From the NCBI RefSeq assembly GCF_022581195.2, contig NC_061472.1, positions 8,680,001-8,744,000 of the forward strand: a stretch of 64,000 bases of DNA, written 5' to 3'. The position numbers and the translations under genes were made by a program. Shown in pieces: positions 53,950 through 64,000 of the stretch. Below the pieces are notes generated by a model. The model saw nothing but the letters and a program-made list of their open reading frames with translations. It searched no databases and was not told the origin of the DNA. Source of the stretch: Helicoverpa zea. Taxonomy: Eukaryota > Arthropoda > Insecta > Lepidoptera > Noctuidae. Within the stretch, counting starts at the first letter, position 1, and every line of letters begins with the position of its first letter.

Positions 53950-54070
53950 TACCGAAGATGTGTTTCCACGTGCGAAATTTCGGTTCTGTTCCACAGAAAT
54001 AGACCACTTTGCAATATAAGTAAGTATACTTTTATTGTCTTCTTTTATCCGCACTAATGCACAAAAGTTA

Positions 54071-54929
54071 TAGTAAGTTCAACTCAGTCGTGCGCGCGGC
54101 CCTATGTGTGGGTAACCCTTGTACATATACAGTGACTTTGTGTGCGTGACAAGAGGTACAGTCGGGTACAAATACAGTTATTTAGGGGTTGTATACGGCT
54201 GTTTAAAGTACAGCTATTACGTAATTTAGTTTATTTATTTATAATGATTCTGTATCGCTACTTGAAAAATCAAATGATGAATTTTCGGATTCGCTACTTT
54301 CACCAATGTTAATTATAAATTCTGACTCCATGTCAAAATGTCTATAGTATTCTTCTTTTTTCTTTTGTACATGTCGACAAGTATTACCCAACATCCCTTC
54401 ATCAATTTGACTTAAACGTTCATTTATGAGTTTCATTATTTCCGTCTTATTTTGGTCGACATTATGCGAAGCAATATAATTTTTTAAAATTCCCCACACA
54501 TTTTGTTTCCATTATTATACTAAATTATAGGTCTTTTACATTCTTAGTCCACACATTTATTTATTGTCCGCGTACCCCGAGCTAGAAAATATGTAAGGAG
54601 TATTTAATTCATCTTAGATATTTCACTTCATTTATTTCTTAGATACTGTCAATGTCAATTTGAAAAGCCGTATGAGAAAATAATGATAAACTGTAAAATG
54701 TAATAATAAAAAGCTTTGAATGTTGTTTCATTTTTTTGAAACGCTACCTGACTCCTTAAAACATTTTCTCCGTGAAGAACTAGACATTTTCGTAAACGAC
54801 TGTACCCATAACAAAAAGCGATGAGAACACGTCATGCTCGGACGACGTCACTGTCACACGAATGAAAGTTGTATATTTACAAGCCGACGCACACATAGGG
54901 CCGCGCGCAAATCTGAGTTGAACTATCTA
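54071..54929. mobile_element. 859-bp TA-target element, second Tc1/mariner-type derivative
   Basis: The ends TAGTAAGTTCAACTCAG and, inverted, TAGATAGTTCAACTCAG share GCGCGCGGCCCTATGTGTG for about 38 bp. TA flanks both sides (54069-54070 and 54930-54931). It contains a transposase C-terminal frame. Its TIR differs from that of its neighbour, so it is a separate family. Confidence 0.8.
54239..54499 (-). pseudogene. Tc1/mariner-type transposase C-terminal fragment
   Basis: Opens at a GTG, with no ATG. Reads WGILKNYIASHNVD, INERLSQIDEGMLGNTCRHV, KKKEEYYRHFDMESEF and IINIGESSESEN with an acidic Ser tail. W-x-x-x-K-x-Y near the start and C/W-x-H-V-x-K-x-E-x-x-Y are typical of the C-terminal part of IS630-Tc1-mariner transposases. 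The catalytic part is deleted. Confidence 0.6.
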
Positions 54930-55029
54930 TAAACGCTTTTGGCTTAAAAAAAATACAATATGTAACTAAAATTATTGTGGGGAGGAAAACAACAAGTCGA
55001 CAGTCAGACCATATGAACATAAAAAGTTT

Positions 55030-55101
55030 CTCTCCGGCGGGGAATCGAACCCCGGTCTCCCGCGTGACAGGCGGGGATACTTACCACTATACTACCGAAG
55101 A
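55030..55101 (-). tRNA. tRNA-Asp: tRNA-Asp(GUC), intact
   Basis: 72 nt including the discriminator G, no intron. The acceptor TCTTCGG pairs with CCGGAGA (one T-G), the anticodon loop CTGTCAC gives GTC, and the T arm contains GGTTCGATTCC. Downstream on the minus strand an AACTTTTTA run serves as Pol III terminator. It lies about 410 bases past the stop of the R3HCC1L-like gene, same strand. The 40 bases upstream match those of the copy at 56789. Confidence 0.95.
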
Positions 55102-55514
55102 TGTGACAACTATAGCAAAATTTTGGGTTCTTTTGGACCCTGGCAGCAATTAATAATAGATCTAGCATTGATTGCAGTGCGTGTCTTCTTGAGCAAGAAT
55201 ATCACCACCAAATACTGATTATGGGATAAGCATAGTCCTAATGATATTGTAAACGCTAAAATGTATAGGTACGGACGTTGATGCCGTCTTACGCAATAAA
55301 TACCGCATTCTGTCAAAGTCCAATGACTTAATTACTGATATTACGTCAAAATTTCCTCATCAATTTTTGATTTGAATGTACACAAATGTGATGATTATGG
55401 TGTTTTATATCAGAATACTTTACAGAATTTTTATAGGGAAGTACATAGTTCGCCCGGCAAGAGGGCGACAGTTAAACTAGTTGGGAAATAATGAAAGGAA
55501 CGTATATTGATACC

Positions 55515-55591
55515 TCACGTGTCGACGGACTGGTTGGCGAGCGAGCCGTCCCATGCCGCCTCCTTGTGTAGCGCCGCCTGACGTTTCTTCT
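55515..55591 (-). CDS. R3HCC1L-like, terminal exon
   Basis: Acceptor TTTTCAG. Codes (E)KKRQAALHKEAAWDGSLA then NQSVDT and TGA. A GTGAGG immediately overlaps the stop and could serve as a donor in principle, so a further exon cannot be excluded. Confidence 0.65.
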
Positions 55592-57249
55592 CTGAAAATA
55601 TTAAATGTAAATATAAATTCACATGTTCAATCAAACGATTCGATGAGTATTATGAATTCCTATCAAGTGCACTGATTTTGAAGGCTCAGTCAATTGTTTC
55701 TGCAGTTATTAGCAGTTCTGCGATTTGAAAGTGGTGAAAGGTATAATTACAGAAATCATTGAAGCTTTAGCTTTGCTTCATCTTTCATTTATGTCTAGCA
55801 TTTTCCCAATGTTTAGGGTCTTCCTCCAACAGTCCAAACTAACCAAATGTAACCGGTACCAGTGTTTCCCATACTACTGCCCAAACTAACCTCAGTCCTC
55901 AACACTGTAGATACCGCGGCCCTGGTACATAAAAGGCCTACGGAACACGACGGTTTTAAGTCAGTAAGAGTCTGACGCTCCTTCGCCGCTGCTAACCCAC
56001 GGCACACACAGAGGGGTCATTTGATGATTTTCGACGTCGTTAAAAAAAAAGTCCTCAACACTGTTTAACTTGGAGAACCTGATACCCCTTTCCCTTTGGT
56101 CTGTTAGTCTGTGTTGTAATGGTAGTTGTTTTAGTCTGTTTTTGTAGTTATCAGACTTTTTGCCTTCTGGCTGTCAGTATGTTTACCTGAATTTTCTAAC
56201 TAAAACTTAGTTACGTTTTCTTTATAATCTCACCTCTAGCGATAGTAATGAGCCGCCTCTCCTCTGCGCGTTCCTGCCGCGCCGTGCTGAGCTTGACGCC
56301 CAGCGCGCCCGACACTAGCCGCCGCGCTAGCGCCGTACACGTCTCTGGCCGTTGCCTGCAATGGTATATAGAGATAATTAGTTCACAGCTGCTGACCGCC
56401 AAGGTTAAGAGCATTGGCATTCTTAACCGCAGGGCTACGTGACAAATAAGTTGTATAAAATTAAGATTTTGTAACTTGAATAAAAGATTTTCAGTGTAGA
56501 TATACTAAGTATGTATACATAGGTTAATTTTTTTTTTTGGAAATCTACTACTTGTGAGAGTAATTTTAGAATTAATTAAATAAATACATAATTATCATTT
56601 TGTTTTATTTAATGATTACCCTGTTTCAGGAAAGACATGCAGCATCCAGTTTCAGTCTTCTATATTTGCATAAAAATATTTCAACATATACGAAGTTTAA
56701 TAGGCATATTATTGCAAAATTATTATCATAGCAATGTCTCTAGGGTTAATATTTCAAAGAACCCAAAAATTTTGCAATAACTGACACATCTTCGGTAGTA
56801 TAGTGGTAAGTATCCCCGCCTGTCACGCGGGAGACCGGGGTTCGATTCCCCGCCGGAGAGAACCTTTTTTTTGTTTTCTAAGTGATTATTTTCACATCTT
56901 TTATTCCACATACATAATAACATCGTCGACAAAATTTAGATCTACTCTTATGTATTTTCTTTTATTTTATTACTTAGGTTTCCAATGTCAAAGGATGTAG
57001 AAACTCTTCATATAGCATTTTCCAACATTTTAGGGTCGCCTACCAGACTAACCGAATAGGTACCAGTGTTTTACAAGGAGCGGCTGCCTACATGACAACA
57101 AACAACCCACCTAACTAAATGAAACAATACTGACCGATAGGGCTGCAGGAATTCCGCACACTTCTTCGCTTTGTTCCTGGACTCGAGAGTAGCGGCGTGG
57201 AGGGGCCGGCATCGCACGAGGGGACGCTGCGCTGATAGTACTTCGTTAG
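55515..57249 (-). CDS. R3HCC1L-like protein, last three exons (5' part outside or not found)
   Basis: Exons 57135-57249, 56234-56355 and 55515-55591 join in phase with GT-AG introns. The joined text runs NEVLSAQRPLVRCRPL, ESRNKAKKCAEFLQPYRQ, RPETCTALARRLVSGALG, ERAEERRLITIAREKKRQ, AALHKEAAWDG and ends SVDT-stop. The AEFLQP..xRP.T...ARRLV..ALG core followed by a charged coiled coil recalls the C-terminus of R3H and coiled-coil domain protein 1-like (R3HCC1L). The match is from memory of the family, so the name is tentative. The upstream exon must end in one base of a split codon and was not found up to 64 kb. A tRNA-Asp lies antisense in its intron. Confidence 0.62.
55800..55868 (-). mobile_element. 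SINE fragment, minus
   Basis: ATTTTCCCAATGTTTAGGGT and GGTACCAGTGTTTCCCA match the 3' part of the SINE at 12938-13220 in reverse. In an intron of the R3HCC1L-like gene. Confidence 0.5.
55918..56051 (+). mobile_element. Short SINE-like repeat with A tail, second copy
   Basis: GGCCCTGGTACATAAAAGGC, AGAGTCTGACGCTCCTTCGC, GGTCATTTGATGATTTTCGA and a final A-run. Same family as 16192-16314. Confidence 0.6.
56234..56355 (-). CDS. R3HCC1L-like, penultimate exon
   Basis: Acceptor TTGCAG, donor GTGAGA. Codes QRPETCTALARRLVSGALGV and KLSTARQERAEERRLITIAR. GC-rich compared with its surroundings. Confidence 0.7.
56789..56860 (+). tRNA. tRNA-Asp: tRNA-Asp(GUC), intact, antisense in an intron
   Basis: 72 nt, anticodon GTC at 56822-56824, box A TAGTATAGTGG, box B GGTTCGATTCC, no intron. 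It lies between the last two introns' exons of the R3HCC1L-like gene, on the opposite strand. Identical in sequence to the copy at 55030-55101. Confidence 0.96.
56865..56872 (+). terminator. Pol III terminator of tRNA-Asp
   Basis: Eight T directly after the tRNA, the normal stop for RNA polymerase III. Confidence 0.85.
57018..57092 (-). mobile_element. SINE fragment, minus
   Basis: CATTTTCCAACATTTTAGGG, CCTACCAGACTAACCGAATA and GTTTTACAAGGAGCGGCTGC match the SINE at 12938-13220 in reverse. It ends about 40 bases before the exon at 57135. Confidence 0.6.
57135..57249 (-). CDS. R3HCC1L-like, antepenultimate exon
   Basis: Acceptor GTTTCAG, donor GTCAGT. Codes NEVLSAQRPLVRCRPLHAAT and LESRNKAKKCAEFLQPY. 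It begins inside a split codon, so at least one more exon lies upstream (higher coordinates). Confidence 0.68.
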
Positions 57250-58128
57250 CTGAAACGATACACCATTTTGGGTCAATTCGCGCATTCATATTGCTTATGG
57301 AATATTGACAATGAAGACGCGGCGTAAATATAATATAAATATATATAAAAGTTATAGGTAATTTTAATGTTTTTTTTTCTAATTGCTTCGATAAAACAGA
57401 GCAAAAATAAGACCCCTACCTAACACATTTCTGATTTCCTGCAATTTAACAATAAATAAAAAATAGTACACAAACAGTTTAGTATCCACTGGCCGCATTC
57501 CAAGCATAACCGCGCAAATATAATACATGTTTATGTGTACTAAAAATGTAATGAGTTTAATACACGTCAATGTCTGTACCTAATACAAAGTAGTTACATT
57601 ATTCAGAATTTTGCTAACGTAATTATTGCGAGTATAATAATCGGTTAATCATTTACAAGAACTTTCTAAAATATGTGCCAAGGTCAAGATCACAAAAGAC
57701 ACAAAATTATTATCTATTCCTGATTAGTGTTACAAAACTAAAAATGCATTATATAATTAATACATTTTATAACGACTCTAAAGATGGTGGACTAGTTTGA
57801 CGTACAACCTAGATTTTGGCGCGCAACCTCGCAAGGAGGTTCGATGACCCGCGTGACGCAACGGTGCGGCGAGCAAGTGGAACGACGCCCGCGCCACATA
57901 GCGTTGTAATAAGCAGCTCTTTGTGGTTGCTTAGAAAATAGATGCTGAATCTTCTAACCACTGTCATTGAGGCCTTGGTTTATGAGAAATCTATTGAGGT
58001 AAGATATTTTTAAGAACTTAGTTTCAAATGTCACGGGGATAGCTAAAGGACTTTTTCCAGTCCCTCCTAACTAAAGTCTCAACTACTGAATGACCGTAGG
58101 ACGAACGCAAAGGCATATACGGCACGGC
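57250..58128. other. Intron or 5' flank of the R3HCC1L-like gene
   Basis: AT-rich apart from a GC-rich patch at about 57810-57905 (TTTTGGCGCGCAACC, CGAGCAAGTGGAACGACGCC). I could not fit that patch to the missing upstream exon phase. It may be a decayed LINE piece or a regulatory patch. Confidence 0.4.
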
Positions 58129-58831
58129 TAGGGCTGCCATTTCGAATTTCGAAAAACCCGGACAAACATTAAGAAAAACCCGGACATTTGCCGTAAATCG
58201 CATTTTTTCCCCGGACGAGTCCGATTTTTTGAGCGACCGCGAAAATTTTTGAGTTTTGGGTCACTAAATATAATAAAAAAAATCCGCAAAGTGAAAAAGC
58301 CGCAAGCGAAGCGAGCGCAAAAGTTTTTGAATCTTAAAAAAAAAATTGTGCTAAGAAAAGAAGCCGCGAGCGAAGCGGGCGCGAAAATTTTTGAGTTTTG
58401 GGACACTTCGACTTCTGCAGCAAATGCTTGTCTATTTGTAATTTTACAAGGTTAAACTTCCATACAAGGCAAGCAATCTCATGTATATTATGTTTTCCAC
58501 TCGTAGTTAATGAAAGCGGGGCAGGCTAAGAATTGGCTTGGTTGGTGGATTTAACGATTGTTATTGAAAAACCTGTACCTATGACTTCTTATCCTCTCAA
58601 ATCGAGTGATCGTCCTCTGAAATCTGCTAGCTCTAGGCCTGTATGGCGTTGGCGTGGGCGCTCTGCGGCGCCCGGGTTATTCGCATACCCTGCACCATAG
58701 ATAGGTTAAGACGACCCTGTGAAAAATGTCCGGGTTTTCCCCGGACACTTCTTGAAACCCCGCCCGGACGGCCCCCGGACGGCCTCCAAACGAGGACAAA
58801 TCCGGGGAAACCCGGACGGATGGCAGCCCTA
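58129..58831. mobile_element. 703-bp non-autonomous hAT element with perfect 8-bp target duplication
   Basis: The ends TAGGGCTGCCAT and ATGGCAGCCCTA are perfect inversions, flanked by GGCACGGC at 58121-58128 and again at 58832-58839. Repeated CCCGGAC motifs lie near both ends, and two internal copies of GCGAGCGAAGCGGGCGCG-like sequence near 58290-58390. No transposase frame; the small open frames inside are by-products. Confidence 0.92.
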
Positions 58832-58839
58832 GGCACGGC

Positions 58840-61800
58840 ACATCACCGAAAGAAAATAAACTTATCGGTTTCTTATTTTGCACCCTATTCCATAACATTT
58901 TTGTACTCTGGTTTACATATAGCAGTTCCAATTTCCAATAGCTTTAAAACTATTCTACAAACTTTAAGGAAACGAAAAATTGCACAAATACTGTATAATC
59001 AATAAGGTATTTCCTGCTCGCCCTACAAAAGGAAAAATCGAGTCCGACACAAGAGTAAAATGAAAGTTGTCTTTCCCAATACATACATAAGCATATGCAA
59101 CTTCATGCAAAGCCAAATCGGACTGCATATGAACGCAATATCATTGCCGCGTACCAGAAGTAGAAACTACTAATTAAGTGTGAATTTATAATGAATACGG
59201 AAAGATATGTCGTTCTTTGCAAGGATAGGAAAAAAATGGCGGCATATTAGCGAAATAACGCCCGTCTGCGTTGTTGACAGTCTTTTGTTTTGTTGATGCT
59301 ATCTATGGGGAAGCGAATTTTTTAGGCAACTTATTACTTCTACAGTCTACTACAGTTATGTCTGCATTTTAAAAAACGATTAAAACCTTTATCACAGATC
59401 GGTAGCAAAATTCTTACCTAAACCAAAGTCTGCTCGCTATGAAAATATTTTGTACATTAAAATTAATGTAACTAATAAAATCCTCATTACGGTAATCAAC
59501 GACGCGTATAATCTTCATGTAGGAATTTAATTTTATAAAATTAAAATTAACCCAGTTCGCGCCAAAAATGTACGGAGGAAGTTCGTTCAACCATGAAGTC
59601 TGCATTGCGTAAGTGTACATCTATGGTCTGTCGGCAAAGACAACACCAAAAAGGTTTAATATTGCAAAAACATTGATTACCTAAGTGTGCAGAATGCTTG
59701 AAATTAGAGCAGATTGTGAAGATATTATAATTTAAACATTGGGTTTATATTTGAATGGCAAGTTAAGTCTCAAGATCTAGGCAGCAAGACGAAAGGCATT
59801 ATGCTATGATCTAATAAATTTGATATGTCCATTCTCATCGCACTGCATGCTTATGAGTTTTTGCAACTCTCAAATAAATTGGCAGCAGTGTTGAATTGCT
59901 GTGCCCTAACAGGGTCCATAATATGTACCTAGCTTTAAGCCCCTTGTACCATCATTGTAACATTATGGTAGGCAAATAAATATGAATATGAATCACATGC
60001 CAAATCCAAAAGGCAAATAGTTAGAATATTAAAAGCATATCGCCGTCATTGGTAAGTACAGGTAATGTATTGTATTGCGTTAATTAAAACGCCAGTCGCG
60101 GAACGGAACCGGGACAACGCAGAGTGCATCAAGAGAGATCAATAGATATAAAAGTAATTTTGTTGGGATACGTAATCTCAGCAAATGAAGCAACCGACAT
60201 TGATAAATGTCCCTAATAAAATTAATTTTGCAAGTGGCAAAGTGATCTTGTTTCTCGAAAGAACAATTAACTTAGCTTTTCAAAGGGCCGTTTCATGAGA
60301 TCCTACTTCAGATCCGGATCCAAGCAACATGTTTTAAAAGAAAAAAAAAACGTCTAGAAGATTTTCCTGAGTTATCTTTTTATCGAGACACGCTCGATAG
60401 GAAATAGTGCTCATTAAAATTATGATTTTATGGCTTCGTGCAATGGCAGATGTTGAACAGGTGGCATCTAGGACACAAACCTGTTGATTTAATTGTCACT
60501 CGCATCCGAAGCAATGAACTTGGAACTGGTTCCATCTTTTTATTTAGAAGGTTAAAAAAAATAAGGGTGGCAGGTGGAGTTCTGCAATAGCATTGACTGA
60601 GCTCTCGGAGACTCGTGAATAGAAAAGGGTAAACTGCTTTAGACCATTACCGGATTACGAGCAGCATGAACAGACAGACAGAATCATCTAGTAAGATTTC
60701 CTTGGTATTTAGTTATCTAATTTGACTTATGGAATCTTAAAGTCAGTTTTTATTTCACTATAACTACACAGAAAGACGGAAGCTTAACCATCACAATAGA
60801 GCATCAGTCAATAGTAGTCTAACCAAAACGGAAGATTTCCGTCTACAGACAATACTTAACGGCAGACATAACATTCAATTAAACGAAGTCGACACAACAA
60901 AAAGCAAATTAGGCGTTGTTAACAATTTTACAGTAGGAAACGTTTGTATTGTATCATCACCAGGTGGTGATCAAGCAAGAAACGTAACGGTAATTGTCTA
61001 ACAACCAACCTGCCTTTTTAAGGTTTACACGTAAGTATACTTTCACTGGTAGTACTGTAATCATTGCGTACCACAGTTGCAATTAGAGCATTTTTCTCGA
61101 AACTACTGGGAAGAGTGTTGCTGTCATTAAGTGTTAGGGCTGTCACTTGTTATATCACAAACGCATTCTCTTGGCTGCAGCTTAGTAAGCTATACAATAA
61201 TTCAATGATCTTCCGCGGTTTGCTATAAGTTAATGATAGCAATGAAACCACCTGGGGATAAATGTATCCCCAAATGAATATCTGCAACACACAAGTAGCA
61301 CATATAACTATGATTGAAAATCCTTAGTCAAAGGAATCTCTGATATGGAAATACTGCCAGCATATTAATGAGGCTAGAACACTAAAATTTTGATAGCGGC
61401 ATACATTCCTTCCCAAGGAGCGCTACTATACATATAACACTCGCAAGCACGATACCAAATTAGCACCTCGGACGCAGAGAACCTTCGAATTATAACATTA
61501 AATACAAAAATAGAAACAGCGGAGGATCTCCCACATCGAAACGAGGGATTTGCATCAAAAGTTTATACATTGTTTCACCGTGGGAGATCTGATTCACTAC
61601 TCTAAAAGTAGTGCCAATAAGACTTTAGAAAGCATGTCTACCCTTTTATGTTATGGTAAATCAGCAGATGACCAAATAGTGTTAGACTTTTACTGACTAA
61701 AATCCACCGCTGCTCCTTCTTGTGTGCCATAAAGCTAATGTAGCAACTGATAATATTTGAACAATGCAGATAAAATTAAAGATCTTTTAAAAGTTATAAT

Positions 61801-64000
61801 CTGAACGATACAAAGAGCTTGTTAAGTCGAATACGACCCTAATAACATTCCAAACCTTAGAGCCCGTTCAAAAATCTGCCCTATATCTCCAAGCAATAAG
61901 GAAGAGGAAGCATTAAAATCTGAGAAATCTCAAGATGCAAATTCAATATCATTAAAACATTCCACGATCGACCTAGAATGCTTCGTGGTCAGCCCATTAA
62001 ACACATGTGCGTGTACCACGGGCGATACGTAATCTGTTTTCTTTAATTTTCGCAATACACGTGCCGTTTTGAAAGCATCTGTGTGTGTCAGCTCAAGTTC
62101 AAGGCGGCAATGGAACGCGTTCTGAATAAAAAATGCGATGTATTACAAAGTAGGACACGCTAATGAAACTGAAAGTGGTGTGTGGTGCAAAGAACTAAAC
62201 AAATGGATGAGTACTGAAACAGATATAATAATGGATGCTGTAAGACGCATTAAAAGCTAATCTTCTTCACAGTTGTTTTTTGTGAGTATTACTTACTATA
62301 ATTTTGTCTGGTTATTTTTAGATCTGCAGCATTTTAGCATTGTATGTGTGTTAGTTTAGCATTATGATGCGCGCATATGTTTTTGCGTTCTCTTCAGGTT
62401 GCTAAAGCTTTTGAGTACTCTATGAAATTTAAATTAATTGGTACATTAAAATGCTATCACCTATCCCTTGAACCAAAACAACGTGACTTGCAAATTACAG
62501 TTACCAAACCATCTCTCCAATCTTGATCTCCAGCTTAAATATTTACGTAATCCTGTTTAAAACGAGCCTCGTGAATTGCACTCAGCTGCAAACTTGATGC
62601 AACGTCTTACTTAACTTTGCAAGTTGCACGAACCTTCAAAGAAGTTCTGGTATTTACTCAAGTGACGCTTATTAGTTAAACAAACCAACTGTAACAGTTT
62701 CATTTCGAAATTAGAACAATCGATGAAGAAAAAAGCTTTGTGATGGCTGAAAAAAGATTTCATTATAAGCTTGGATAAGCAAATAGTGTAAGTGAAATAG
62801 ATCAAGTTATGACATCGAGATTTAAATAGCAAGAACGAAAATTAAATCTTTCTATAATAGAGTGTGTCCATTTAAACGTCAGAACGAATAAAGGATATCG
62901 AAAATTGAATAATCCTCACGAATGGACTAAATCTTTCTGAGGTACAAAACCGGAGTCATAAAATATTATCGAGAAGTGAGATGTAAGCATGTTATATCAT
63001 ATCCCAAAATTGGCCAAGGGGCCATATACGTTTTCCAAAACTTGCTAAACATCCTAAACAACCATAATTGTACGTTATTTATTTATTTCTTCAGATTAAG
63101 ATCAAAATGGCAAAAGTGAATATATATTACCAAATAAGATCTAAATGTCATTGGTCGTAATGGTTTACGTGTGGATAGGCGGTTTAACGCCGGAAGGCCT
63201 GTAAAGGTCAACGGAGGTCATTAAATGAGGGTAATATCAGACTCGTTACCGGTAATGAGGAAGGAGGATGATTGAAAAGTCTGAAAGAAGTCTCGCTTTA
63301 AAGAATTGAAGATAAAAAAGTGTCTGCGATTATTTGTAGATTATTAGTAGAACCTATTGTTAAGTATTATAATTCTTTGGCTATTCTTTTATAATTACAC
63401 CAAAATCGTACTGTATACTAAGTACTGATTTAAACTAATTTTGGCCGTAACTAAAACTTCCTTCGCAATTATCATTCCATCAAGCCCAATGAATCAATTA
63501 AAGACATTAACAGCTGGAAGTTGACAATGTTTGAATAAACAAAGAAATTATACAAAAACCGATGCAGTATTACAATAGGCTAGGAACGTCGCTTGCACAA
63601 CAGCAAACAATGCACTTCGGGTTTCCTATGATATTGTTTTGCAAGAGCCAATTACAGTTGTTAGGCGCATTCAAATTTTTGTCTCCTCGACACAGATTTG
63701 GATTTCGACATACTTGTAACGATATGTTACATACACAATACATTATGCCGCAGTTTTTAGCTAGGTATATGCATAAAGATCACTCCAGATCACTCAACCT
63801 TTCGCGAATAATTTACCAAGTTCCGATACCTAGCTTTTGCATAATTCGTATGTCATCCATCTATTAAAGATTTTTCAAAAACCAATAAAGACAGGAAGTA
63901 AGCAAGAAAAATGGCATTATAATCGTTTCGGAAATTACTTAAGAGGCAGAACATATTTATACACACAGAGAGAAGATATTTTGATGACACTGCAGTGAAT
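58840..64000. other. Gene-free stretch to the window end
   Basis: No exon, tRNA or clear transposon found. A short inverted repeat (GAGGATCTCCCACA / TGTTTCACCGTGGGAGATC) is at about 61521-61590. Frames 62611-62832 and 63562-63867 show no family resemblance. The upstream exons of the R3HCC1L-like gene were sought here and not seen. Confidence 0.55.

Larger units (their letters stand above)
52921..53958 (-). pseudogene. tRNA-Asp(GUC) gene split by a transposon
   Basis: 52921-52985 is identical over tRNA nucleotides 8-72 to the intact copy at 55030-55101 and keeps anticodon GTC, box B and the 3' acceptor strand CCGGAGA. The first seven nucleotides (TCTTCGG) with the conserved CACA upstream are 964 bases away at 53952-53958. 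A transposon sits exactly at the TA of positions 8-9. The seven bases now preceding position 8 (CGAAGTA) cannot pair with CCGGAGA, so no functional tRNA is expected, although boxes A and B remain. Confidence 0.92.

Noticed and set aside
57841..57905. Short GC-rich frame (MWRGRRSTCSPHRC...) as the missing R3HCC1L-like exon
   Set aside because: The only nearby donor gives the wrong phase for the exon at 57249, and the text has no family resemblance.
62611..63867. Small frames near the window end
   Set aside because: Composition typical of chance AT-rich frames; no signal peptide, domain or splice context.

Overview
The window is AT-rich nuclear DNA from a moth or butterfly (Lepidoptera; species not determined). 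The evidence is short exons with GT-AG introns, TATA/Inr promoters, tRNA-headed SINEs with the lepidopteran tail (GGCCTGTGCCCAGCAGTGGG), and many short inverted-repeat transposons. There is nothing bacterial or viral.

Layout. (1) 1-5.7 kb is gene-free and carries a decayed PIF/Harbinger-type element with GC-rich arms, a MITE and a SINE. (2) 5.73-25.17 kb, minus strand, holds a complete nine-exon type II phosphatidylinositol 4-kinase (429 aa). I joined it exon by exon; all phases agree and all catalytic motifs are present. Its seventh intron holds an 11-copy 81-bp minisatellite, and its stop codon lies inside SINE-derived DNA. (3) 26.6-43.7 kb is a cluster of six uninterrupted secreted-protein genes. 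Four (26.7, 30.4, 35.7 and 42.2 kb, all minus) share a C-terminal signature of the form G-[FY]-H-[RK]-V-x-x-K-[DN]-E-[YF]. Three of those, plus a fifth gene at 37.4 kb, share an N-terminal Y-[IV]-Y motif. The sixth (40.2 kb, plus) is a secreted, disordered, acidic/basic protein of unknown relationship. Five have a recognisable TATA or TATA-like element. I do not recognise this family by function. (4) 33.5-34.3 kb, inside that cluster, has an inverted-repeat element carrying a two-exon truncated THAP zinc-finger reading frame. (5) 44.8-48.0 kb is a 3.2-kb hAT transposon with TIRs, a near-perfect 8-bp target duplication and a transposase C-terminal remnant. It contains two large foldback palindromes and a roughly 122-bp tandem repeat. 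(6) 52.9-57.2 kb has three copies of tRNA-Asp(GUC): two intact, one split by a 964-bp TA-target transposon. They are interleaved with the last three exons of an R3HCC1L-like gene on the minus strand, whose 5' exons were not found and are probably beyond the window. (7) 58.1-58.8 kb is a 703-bp non-autonomous hAT element with a perfect 8-bp target duplication. The remainder to 64 kb shows no gene.

How it fits together: the kinase and the R3HCC1L-like gene are ordinary conserved genes. The novel-looking content is the secreted-protein cluster, which looks like a local family built by tandem duplication and divergence, probably extracellular matrix or cuticle-type products (inference). All coordinates were read by eye; no alignment or database search was run.
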